DNA of 32,083 bases from positions 1 to 32,083 of the forward strand of contig JAISUI010000003.1 of NCBI GenBank assembly GCA_031272155.1, in the 5' to 3' direction. The notes under the pieces were generated by a model. That model made no database searches, had not been told where the DNA came from, and saw only the letters and a list, made by a program, of their open reading frames with translations. Position 1 is the stretch's first letter, and every line of letters starts with the position of its first letter. The stretch is from Tannerella sp. GTDB taxonomy: Bacteria > Bacteroidota > Bacteroidia > Bacteroidales > Tannerellaceae. This document shows, piece after piece, positions 17,366 to 25,029 of this stretch. The translations under genes were made by a program, and so were the position numbers.

Positions 17366-18967
17366 ATGAAAAAAATCAGTTTTCTTTGTTTGTTTTTCGG
17401 GATAATAATGGCGGTGAATGCGCAGAATCCCGATGAAGAAATTTTCCGGACAAGCATTCAAACGCTTGCTTCCGACGAATTTGGAGGACGCGGACCGCTA
17501 ACGTCCTATGAGACCAAGGCGATAAATTATATCGCCGATCAGTTCAAGAAATTTGGACTTCAGCCTGTTAACGGCGACAGTTATTTCCAGTCCGTACCGT
17601 TGCAGAGCATATCTACGCGCGTCAAAAACAACAGCCTGACGATAAACGGCAAGAAAGGAACGCTCACGTTGCGTAGTTCCGACGATTTCATTATATGGTC
17701 GCAATCGTTGAAGGAAAAGGTAACGCTGGCGGGAGCCGGGTATGTGTTTGTCGGATTCGGCATCTGTGCGCCCGAATACAACTGGAACGATTATGAAGGG
17801 ATAGACGTAAAGGGGAAAATCGTTGTGATCTTAGTTAATGACCCCGGATATTATGACGACGGACTGTTTTGCGGGAAAAACATGACTTATTATGGACGAT
17901 GGACGTACAAATTTGAGGAAGCCACCCGACAGGGCGCTGCCGGTGCATTGGTGATCCATGATACGGCCCCGGCTTCCTACAGCTGGAGTGTGATCCGTAA
18001 TTCGTGGTCAAGCAAAAACCTGAATCTTCGTTCTGAAAAACCACAGATGAGTTTTCAGGGCTGGATTTCGAACGATGCAGCCAAAAGACTGTTTGAAAAA
18101 GCCGGTGTGTCGTACGATGATGCTGTGAATGCCGCTCAAAAAAAAGGCTTTAAGAGTTTCCCAATTGCCGCAAAAAGCACGGTAGAATTGTATAACACCA
18201 TCCAAACAGGCGATACATACAATGTAGCGGGTATTTTGCCGGGCACCGACCTGAAAGACGAATACATCGTATATTCCGCACATTGGGATCATCTTGGCAT
18301 TGGCATTCCTGTTAATAACGACAGTATTTATAACGGTGCGGTGGATAATGCTACCGGTGTAGCGGGGTTGTTTGTTATTGCCAACAAATTTAACTTGCTT
18401 GCCCAGCGTCCGCGTCGGTCTATTATGTTTCTGTCGGTTAGCGTAGAAGAATCGGTATTGTTAGGTTCGGATTATTATTCACAACATCCCTTGGCGCCGC
18501 TGGATAAGACCGTGGTGAATCTCAATATGGATTGTTATGGCCCGTCCGGACGCACACACGACGTGCTGATAAGCGCTGCCGGTGATTCCGAGACCGATCG
18601 CTATGTCATTGAAGCGGCTGCTGCACAGGGGCGTATTGTCAAAGCGGCGCCTCCGTCCACGACCGGACTTTATTACCGTTCCGACCATTTCAGTTTTGCC
18701 AAAGTGGGCGTGCCCGTCATTATTGCTCGCGGCGGAAGTGAAATGCTTGATCCCGTAGCGGAAGAGAAAAAACAGGCGGAGCATCCACCGACGAATACCT
18801 ATCATCAGCCAAGTGACGAATACCAGGACTGGTGGGATTTTTCGGGCACATTGGATGATATCTATCTTTTCTATGGCATTGGCCTTCGATTAGCAAACGA
18901 AAGTTATTTCCCCCGCTGGAAGGATGGCATTGTTTATAAGGCGATTCGGGAAGGGAAAACAAAGTAA
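17366..18967 (+). CDS. Secreted M28 family metallopeptidase with PA-domain-like insert
   Basis: Signal peptide MKKISFLCLFFGIIMAVNAQ; YIVYSAHWDHLGIG, NGAVDNATGVAGLFVIA, VSVEESVLLGSDYY, LYYRSDHFSFAKVGVPVIIARGG zinc/catalytic motifs. Confidence 0.93.
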   Translation: MKKISFLCLFFGIIMAVNAQNPDEEIFRTSIQTLASDEFGGRGPLTSYETKAINYIADQFKKFGLQPVNGDSYFQSVPLQSISTRVKNNSLTINGKKGTLTLRSSDDFIIWSQSLKEKVTLAGAGYVFVGFGICAPEYNWNDYEGIDVKGKIVVILVNDPGYYDDGLFCGKNMTYYGRWTYKFEEATRQGAAGALVIHDTAPASYSWSVIRNSWSSKNLNLRSEKPQMSFQGWISNDAAKRLFEKAGVSYDDAVNAAQKKGFKSFPIAAKSTVELYNTIQTGDTYNVAGILPGTDLKDEYIVYSAHWDHLGIGIPVNNDSIYNGAVDNATGVAGLFVIANKFNLLAQRPRRSIMFLSVSVEESVLLGSDYYSQHPLAPLDKTVVNLNMDCYGPSGRTHDVLISAAGDSETDRYVIEAAAAQGRIVKAAPPSTTGLYYRSDHFSFAKVGVPVIIARGGSEMLDPVAEEKKQAEHPPTNTYHQPSDEYQDWWDFSGTLDDIYLFYGIGLRLANESYFPRWKDGIVYKAIREGKTK

Positions 18968-18990
18968 AGTGCAATGGAACTAAAAATCAA

Positions 18991-19024
18991 GGGGTTGCCT
19001 GAACTTTTTCAGGCAATCCCTTTT
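18991..19024 (+). terminator. Rho-independent terminator
   Basis: GGGGTTGCCTGAACTTTTTCAGGCAATCCCTTTT: stem-loop plus T run, directly after the M28 gene. Confidence 0.8.
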
Positions 19025-19043
19025 CACATCCGTCTATGCGGAA

Positions 19044-19226
19044 TTATTGCCGGCGCGCCGCCCAAATGCGGCACACGATCGTTATCACCAAAATGACGCT
19101 GACAATTACTATCACGATTGTCTTTTTGGCCGCATCATCAAATTCCGACACGCTGAGCAGTAACAGAGCAGTGGCCGACAGCAACATCAGCGATTCGGCC
19201 AGATCTTTATTTATTTTTACTTTCAT
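19044..19226 (-). CDS. Small (60 aa) putative two-TM membrane protein
   Basis: MKVKINKDLAESLMLLSATALLLLSVSEFDDAAKKTIVIVIVSVILVITIVCRIWAARRQ; 7 bp downstream of the next small ORF on the same strand. Confidence 0.55.
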   Translation of the reverse strand: MKVKINKDLAESLMLLSATALLLLSVSEFDDAAKKTIVIVIVSVILVITIVCRIWAARRQ

Positions 19227-19233
19227 CGTTTCC

Positions 19234-19431
19234 TTATTTTATATTATCGGTATTTTCGGGATCGTTAAACGATATGAATACGCCGAATAACCCGCCTAAC
19301 AAACAAACCATTACAATGGCCAGTTTCAGGTATTCGTTCGGAATAATCGTACTGCAGGCCAATACGCACCCGATAATAATAAACAGGATGCACAAACTAT
19401 TTTTCAATTTATTTTTCTGTTTGATATTCAT
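19234..19431 (-). CDS. Small (65 aa) putative two-TM membrane protein
   Basis: MNIKQKNKLKNSLCILFIIIGCVLACSTIIPNEYLKLAIVMVCLLGGLFGVFISFNDPENTDNIK. Start set at the internal Met (19431), because the upstream extension is AT-rich and non-protein-like. Confidence 0.55.
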   Translation of the reverse strand: MNIKQKNKLKNSLCILFIIIGCVLACSTIIPNEYLKLAIVMVCLLGGLFGVFISFNDPENTDNIK

Positions 19432-19600
19432 CTTATTTCGTTTTAAGTTATTAAAAATAATGGATGTACGCATATTGCGCACGGACTGTGTCCGGCAAGT
19501 CATTACTGCCGTCACAATTCACAAATAAAATGACGGCATCAGAACTTTGGACAGTCTGAAATCAGGGACTAAACATATTCCAAACAATTGTATTTCAATG

Positions 19601-19616
19601 CATAACAATTGTTATG
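19601..19616. promoter_or_regulatory. 16-bp perfect palindrome, candidate operator
   Basis: CATAACAATTGTTATG equals its own reverse complement. The core AACAATTGT also occurs at 19583-19591, exactly 21 bp away. Confidence 0.45.
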
Positions 19617-19636
19617 TCCCAAATCATAATCGGGAT

Positions 19637-20077
19637 TCAAATAAGAAGTTTCCGCAAAGTGTAGATATAATACCCCCTGCGGCAAAGCAGTGTAAAATAA
19701 TTGGTGATTAGATGATCCGATACGGTTTCGGATATTTTTCGGAGTTGTTCTTCCTTTTTTCGGCGGAACTGTTGGTGTTCTCTTTCGCAGTTGCGCAGGA
19801 TTCGTACATTGACGATACTGTGTACAAGTTGAATGGTGCGTCGCGGGATGATACTGGAATGATGTTTCAGTTCGTTGCTCAACACTTCTATCCGGTGGGC
19901 GATGCCGGTTACGTCTTTTTGGGCGGTCAGCATGGCATCGTTTTTGGTTTCGGAAGCGGCAGAAGGATTCCCTTCCGATCGCCAGGCGTATTCGCCGACT
20001 TTCGGAATATGCATTGTCTCAGCTTCCGCGACGGTGAAGCACGAGAGCAGGGCTACTACTATGAAAAAATACTTCAT
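19637..20077 (-). CDS. Exported protein of unknown function
   Basis: MKYFFIVVALLSCFTVAEAETMHIPKVGEYAW signal peptide, charged helical region; promoter-like CAAAACTA upstream. No family recognised. Confidence 0.6.
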   Translation of the reverse strand: MKYFFIVVALLSCFTVAEAETMHIPKVGEYAWRSEGNPSAASETKNDAMLTAQKDVTGIAHRIEVLSNELKHHSSIIPRRTIQLVHSIVNVRILRNCEREHQQFRRKKEEQLRKISETVSDHLITNYFTLLCRRGYYIYTLRKLLI

Positions 20078-20098
20078 CTATTCGTTATAAAACGGTTG

Positions 20099-20106
20099 CA
20101 AAACTA
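20099..20106 (-). promoter_or_regulatory. Bacteroidetes -7 box
   Basis: CAAAACTA on plus = TAGTTTTG on minus, upstream of the start at 20077. Confidence 0.45.
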
Positions 20107-20178
20107 ATTATTATTTCTCAAATAACAAAATGCACAAAATTTTTTTTGAAAAAGAAACGCTGTTTGCTAAGAAAAGTA

Positions 20179-20186
20179 TATATTTG
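20179..20186 (+). promoter_or_regulatory. Bacteroidetes -7 box
   Basis: TATATTTG, about 30 bp upstream of the ATG at 20217. Confidence 0.45.
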
Positions 20187-20216
20187 CAGCAATTCTTACA
20201 AACCTGTTAAAACGAT

Positions 20217-22031
20217 ATGAATCATTTTACGCTAATAGACTGGATAGTCTTTGTTATTTATGCGCTTATTGTCATGGCATTAGGACTGTGGGTTTCGCGC
20301 ACAAAAAAGGGTGCAGAAAAAACTACATCCGATTATTTTTTAGCCGGACGTTCGTTGCCCTGGTGGGCAATCGGCGCATCGCTTATTGCAGCCAATATTT
20401 CCGCCGAGCATTTTATTGCGATGTCCGGCTCCGGTTATGCGATAGGTCTGGCAGTGGCCTGTTACGAATGGGTGGCGGCAGCCGTATTGCTTATTGTTGC
20501 CAAATTTTTCCTGCCCGTATTTCTGAGAACCGGCATTTATACGATGCCTCAGTTTTTGAATCAACGCTATAACCGTCCGGTCAGCACGAGTTTGTCGGTA
20601 TTCTGGCTGTTGATGTACGTGTTTGTTAATCTTACTTCCGTCAGTTATTTAGGAGCGTTGGCGCTGGAAAAGGTGTTGGGCATCCCGTTGCTTTACGGGA
20701 TCATAGGATTATCCCTGTTCTCGGCGCTCTATTCCCTGTATGGCGGATTAAAGGCCGTGGCATGGACGGACGTGATACAGGTTGTCTTTTTGATAGGCGG
20801 CGGTTTGGTGACGACACTCCTTGCATTGAATGCGGTAGGACATGGCGCCGGCATACTGGCCGGTTTCCAGACGCTTGTTGGACAAGCGCCGGAGCGTTTC
20901 CACATGATAATTGAGAAAGGTCTGTTTTTCGTTCCCGACGGGACGGAGGGCGCTGTGAAGGATGCGTTTCTGGACCTACCGGGGGTAGCCGTTATTCTCG
21001 GCTCAATGTGGCTGACCAATATTTGTTTTTGGGGATTTAACCAGTATATTATACAGCGCGGACTGGCAGCCAAAAGTACAAAGGAAGCGCAGTACGGACT
21101 GGCGTTCGCCGGATTTCTAAAGCTGTTAGTTCCATTGTTGGTGGTTATTCCCGGCATTTGCGCCTATGTACTGCGGGCTGACATTACTAAATCGGACGAG
21201 GCCTATCCCTGGCTGTTAAACAACATTGTGCCGGCGGGAATCACCGGTTTGGCGTTCGCCGCACTGGTAGCAGCTGTGGTTTCTTCGCTAAGTTCTATTA
21301 TCAACAGCGCTTCAACGATATTTACGATGGATATTTATAAGGTCTATATCAAACCCGACGCCGGGGATAAACAATTGGTAAAAGTAGGGCGAATCGTAGC
21401 GTTCGTTTCGTTGCTTATTGCAACGCTGATTGCGCCAAGATTTGCTTCCTTGGATCAGGTTTATCCTATTATACAGGAATATACCGGTTTTATCTATCCG
21501 GGCGTGTTCCTGATTTTCTTCCTTGGCATGTTTTGGAAACAAGCCACTTCCAAGGCGGCTTTGTGGACGGCGATTCTGACCTTGCCGGTAGCGGTTTTAT
21601 TCAAGTTTTTTGTGCCTGACATGCCGTTTATCGTACGCATTGGATATGTGTTTATTATCCTGTCGGTTGTGTTTGTCGGGCTGAGTCTTGCCGGCAGAAA
21701 AGGCCGGATTGCGTCTCCCGAAGAAAGTGCGGAAAAGAAACGGAACCATATTCGCAACGGTGCACTGATCATTGCCATTGCTGCATGTATCGGTCTTTTC
21801 GCGATGTTCTTCCTCCAGCGTTATGCTACCTTTGCATTGGATTCGGTTTATACGTTGGTGGTTGCATTTATTTTGCTGGGGATCGTGCTGGTCACCGATG
21901 CCAAATATACCAAAATGGATCAAAAGGCGCTTGTCTTTGAAACGGGTCTGTTTAAGACAACGTTGCCGTTTAATATTATAGCTATCGGCATTTTTGGCAT
22001 GCTTACATTTTTATATTGTTATTTCTGGTAA
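20217..22031 (+). CDS. Sodium:solute symporter (SSS family, SGLT-like)
   Basis: TTSDYFLAGRSLPWWAIGASLIAANISAEHFIAMSGSGYAIGLAVACYEW; NQYIIQRGLAAKSTKEAQYGLAFAGFLKL; many TM segments. Confidence 0.93.
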   Translation: MNHFTLIDWIVFVIYALIVMALGLWVSRTKKGAEKTTSDYFLAGRSLPWWAIGASLIAANISAEHFIAMSGSGYAIGLAVACYEWVAAAVLLIVAKFFLPVFLRTGIYTMPQFLNQRYNRPVSTSLSVFWLLMYVFVNLTSVSYLGALALEKVLGIPLLYGIIGLSLFSALYSLYGGLKAVAWTDVIQVVFLIGGGLVTTLLALNAVGHGAGILAGFQTLVGQAPERFHMIIEKGLFFVPDGTEGAVKDAFLDLPGVAVILGSMWLTNICFWGFNQYIIQRGLAAKSTKEAQYGLAFAGFLKLLVPLLVVIPGICAYVLRADITKSDEAYPWLLNNIVPAGITGLAFAALVAAVVSSLSSIINSASTIFTMDIYKVYIKPDAGDKQLVKVGRIVAFVSLLIATLIAPRFASLDQVYPIIQEYTGFIYPGVFLIFFLGMFWKQATSKAALWTAILTLPVAVLFKFFVPDMPFIVRIGYVFIILSVVFVGLSLAGRKGRIASPEESAEKKRNHIRNGALIIAIAACIGLFAMFFLQRYATFALDSVYTLVVAFILLGIVLVTDAKYTKMDQKALVFETGLFKTTLPFNIIAIGIFGMLTFLYCYFW

Positions 22032-22036
22032 ACACG

Positions 22037-22957
22037 ATGCGCGTACACGAAAAGAAATTATTATCACAGGCTTACGGTCATTATGGGATCGGAGCGTTTA
22101 ATGTATTCAATGCGGAACAGGTGCTGGGTGTATTTCGAGGGGCGCAAAAGGCCGGTTATCCGGTTATTGTCCAGATCACGCCCGTAGCGCGGAACTATAT
22201 CCATCCTGAATTGCTGGAAGGGATGATTGCCGGCGCCGCTCAACATTTTCCGGACGTTACGTTCAGCGTCCATCTTGATCACGGCAACGAGCAGCATTGC
22301 CTGCAGGCCATTGAAGAGGGCAATTATTCATCGGTGATGATTGATGCATCGCACGAATCTTTTGAAGAGAATGTGCGTATTACGAAAAAAATCGTTGATC
22401 AGGCCCATTCCAAAGGCATTTGGGTAGAAGCGGAACTCGGCGTTCTGAGCGGTGTAGAAGACCATTTGAAAGTGGACGATGATAAAGCGCTTTATACAGA
22501 TCCGGCTCAGGTAGAGCGATTTATTGCGCTGACCGGTTGTGACAGTTTGGCTGTAGCAATCGGGACGAGCCATGGCGCCTATAAATTTTCCGGCGGACGC
22601 GGTTTGCGGTTGGATATATTGGCGGCTATCCGTAATCGTCTTGCGGCAGGTTATCCCATCGTTTTACATGGCGCTTCCGCTGTGCCGACAGACGAAATTG
22701 TCCGCATTAACCAGGCCGGAGGACAATTGAAAAGCGATGCCAAAGGCACGGATGAAACAGAATTGCAGCAAGCTATCCGTCTGGGCGTCTGCAAAATTAA
22801 CATTGCAACAGACATGCGTTTGATATGGACGCGGGTGGTACGCGAATTTTTTCGCGACCATCCCGACCAGTTCGATCCGGTTATCTCCGGGAAGATCTAT
22901 ATGGAAGCCTTGGAAATGTTCGTGGCAGAAAAATGCAAAATGTTGGCAATGAGTTAG
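22037..22957 (+). CDS. Class II fructose-bisphosphate aldolase family protein
   Basis: GAFNVFNAEQVLGVFRGAQKAGYPVIVQ, FSVHLDHGNEQHCLQAIEEGNYSSVMIDASH, VEAELGVLSGVED, LAVAIGTSHGAYKF, IVLHGASAV, GVCKINIATDMR. ATG at 22037 avoids overlap with the symporter stop. Confidence 0.93.
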   Translation: MRVHEKKLLSQAYGHYGIGAFNVFNAEQVLGVFRGAQKAGYPVIVQITPVARNYIHPELLEGMIAGAAQHFPDVTFSVHLDHGNEQHCLQAIEEGNYSSVMIDASHESFEENVRITKKIVDQAHSKGIWVEAELGVLSGVEDHLKVDDDKALYTDPAQVERFIALTGCDSLAVAIGTSHGAYKFSGGRGLRLDILAAIRNRLAAGYPIVLHGASAVPTDEIVRINQAGGQLKSDAKGTDETELQQAIRLGVCKINIATDMRLIWTRVVREFFRDHPDQFDPVISGKIYMEALEMFVAEKCKMLAMS

Positions 22958-23032
22958 AAATAAATCCGTAACGAATATTGCCGTCAGACGCTTGCTAAAT
23001 AAGGGAATAATGACCCAAACGGAAGGCGTCGG

Positions 23033-23488
23033 CTATTGCTTTTTCAGCAGAAAACTGTTGATCGTTTCAACAATTGTTTCTTTCGGATAGGCGCCCAGCA
23101 GATACTGAGGCCGACCTTCTTTCGGGACAAAAAGAATCATGGGAATACTGCTCACGCCAAAATGCGCGGCCAATTCCTTTTCCTTATCCACATCTATCTT
23201 GTAAATAAGGATGTCCGTTTTATACTCGGTTGCCAATTCCTTCATGATCGGCGCTATCCGTCGGCATGGGCCGCACCAGTCGGCATAAAAATCAATGATG
23301 CAAGGCTTTTCTCCTTCATATACCCATTCGGAAGTGTTCTTCTCGTAGTTATATACTTTCTCCAGGAAATCGGCTTTGTTTATGACGATCACGTCTCCTT
23401 TCGCCTCGTCGCTTTCCTGCTGCGCCCTGACACCATTTGCCGTGAATAGAACGACAAGCATTACAACGAAATATCTTAAACTTTTCAT
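23033..23488 (-). CDS. Exported thioredoxin-fold protein
   Basis: Signal peptide; IIDFYADWCGPCRRIAPIMKELATEY...YKIDVDKEKELAAHFGVSSIPMILFV. Confidence 0.92.
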   Translation of the reverse strand: MKSLRYFVVMLVVLFTANGVRAQQESDEAKGDVIVINKADFLEKVYNYEKNTSEWVYEGEKPCIIDFYADWCGPCRRIAPIMKELATEYKTDILIYKIDVDKEKELAAHFGVSSIPMILFVPKEGRPQYLLGAYPKETIVETINSFLLKKQ

Positions 23489-23534
23489 ACGCTATATTTA
23501 TGGCGGTTATTGATAATCAACAGTAAAATCCGTG

Positions 23535-23542
23535 CAAAGATA
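23535..23542 (-). promoter_or_regulatory. Bacteroidetes -7 box for the thioredoxin gene
   Basis: CAAAGATA on plus = TATCTTTG on minus. Confidence 0.45.
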
Positions 23543-23614
23543 GGAAAAAAGAAAATATCCGTCCAAATACACACAATATTTTTTTTATTTTTTCCATCGA
23601 ATCAATTTTTTGAT

Positions 23615-23622
23615 TACTTTTG
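23615..23622 (+). promoter_or_regulatory. Bacteroidetes -7 box for galM
   Basis: TACTTTTG, about 35 bp upstream of the ATG at 23656. Confidence 0.45.
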
Positions 23623-23655
23623 TCCTCTAATATTTAATTTATAAAACAAAGAAAG

Positions 23656-24852
23656 ATGAAAAAAGTTTGGATAGTTGGAATTTTGGCGGCGGCGTGTATG
23701 CTGTCGTGTGGAGAAAAGAAAGAAACGCTTGTTTCAGGGTTGAATAAGAATGACTTCGTGTCGGAAAAAGATGGCAAACCAACGGCGTTGTATGTGTTGA
23801 AAAACGCGAAGGGAGCGGAAGCGTGTATCACGAACTACGGCGGGCGAATTGTGTCCCTGATGGTTCCTGACCGCAATGGCAAACCGACGGATGTCGTGCT
23901 CGGATACGACAATATCGCCGATTATTTTGCGTCGGACGGCAATTATGGGGCGCTCATCGGCCGCTACGGAAATCGTATTGCGCAGGGACGTTTCACGCTC
24001 GACGGGACGGAATATCAATTGCCGCAAAACAATAACGGCCATTGCCTGCACGGCGGGCCGGAAGGTTTTCATGCCCGCGTATGGGATGCAACACAAACAG
24101 ACGGCCATACGCTTGAGTTAAAGTACAAATCGGTGGACGGTGAAGCAGGTTTCCCCGGCAATCTCGACGTGAAAGTTACTTATACGCTGACGGACGACAA
24201 TGCGTTAGACATCCTGTATGAAGCGACGACCGACAAAGCTACGGTCGTGAACCTTACCAATCACAGTTATTTTAACTTGTCGGGCGTCCCCGGCTCGCAG
24301 ATTCTTGACCATCTGATTATGATTAATGCCGACAGTTATACAGCGGTGGACAGCCTGCTGATTCCCTTTGAGATAGTGCCGGTAGAAGGAACGCCGCTTG
24401 ATTTGCGCAATCTCCAGCCTATCGGTAAGAAGATGAACGACCTCTTAACAATTTCAAGTATCAGGTTGTTACAGCGTAATCCCCCGCCTGTCGGTCAGAA
24501 GATTGAGGACCATATCAACCAGATGATGAAAGGACATGGCTACGATTATAACTGGATTCTGAACACGAAGGGCGACATCAAACTTTTGGCAGCCAAGGCA
24601 GTAAGCCCTGTCAGCGGCATCGTTCTCGAAGTCTATACGAACGAACCGGGAGTGCAATTTTATACGGGTAATTTCATGGAAGGCGACGATAAAGGTAAAT
24701 TTGGGACAATTTATCCGCATCGCGGCGCACTTTGCCTTGAAACACAGCATTATCCTGACAGCCCGAATCATCCGGATTTCCCGACTACGGTGCTCCGTCC
24801 GGGCGAAAAATATGTCAGTGAGTGCATTTATCGCTTTGCTGTTGAGAAATAA
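23656..24852 (+). CDS. galM: Aldose 1-epimerase (mutarotase) lipoprotein
   Basis: Lipobox ILAAACMLSC; ITNYGGRIVSLMVPDRNGKPTDVVLGYDNIADY, GALIGRYGNRIAQGRFTLDG, NHCLHGGPEGFH-like motif, NLTNHSYFNLSG, YTNEPGVQFYTGNFMEG, ALCLETQHYPDSPNHPDFP. Confidence 0.93.
   Translation: MKKVWIVGILAAACMLSCGEKKETLVSGLNKNDFVSEKDGKPTALYVLKNAKGAEACITNYGGRIVSLMVPDRNGKPTDVVLGYDNIADYFASDGNYGALIGRYGNRIAQGRFTLDGTEYQLPQNNNGHCLHGGPEGFHARVWDATQTDGHTLELKYKSVDGEAGFPGNLDVKVTYTLTDDNALDILYEATTDKATVVNLTNHSYFNLSGVPGSQILDHLIMINADSYTAVDSLLIPFEIVPVEGTPLDLRNLQPIGKKMNDLLTISSIRLLQRNPPPVGQKIEDHINQMMKGHGYDYNWILNTKGDIKLLAAKAVSPVSGIVLEVYTNEPGVQFYTGNFMEGDDKGKFGTIYPHRGALCLETQHYPDSPNHPDFPTTVLRPGEKYVSECIYRFAVEK
24408..24522 (+). repeat. Diverged in-frame direct repeat (69-bp offset) inside galM
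   Basis: cgcaatctccagcctatcggtaagaagatgaacgac vs cgtaatcccccgcctgtcggtcagaagattgaggac: 28/36 identical by eye; encodes RNLQPIGKKMND / RNPPPVGQKIED. Confidence 0.65.
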
Positions 24853-24940
24853 TGGCGGTCGGCGTATGGGCGCAGGGGTTGTGTAAAGCTATTGTCTGTT
24901 GCAAACCAAGCCCCGATTTTCAGGCGGCGCAGTGATGGAA

Positions 24941-24972
24941 TTTGGAGGTGTCAATATGTTTTCTTAATTTTG
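24941..24972 (+). promoter_or_regulatory. Bacteroidetes promoter (-33 TTTG / -7 TAATTTTG) for valS
   Basis: TTTG 24941-24944, 20-nt spacer, TAATTTTG 24965-24972. Confidence 0.6.
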
Positions 24973-25029
24973 CGCCGTAAAAATAGAAAGAAAACAGCGA
25001 TATTTCGCCAAAAACTGTGATTGAAACAG

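Noticed and set aside
22978-23032. Possible terminator hairpin (GCCGTCAGACGC...GGCGTCGGC) between aldolase and thioredoxin
   Set aside because: Long loop, interrupted stem and no T run; not convincing.
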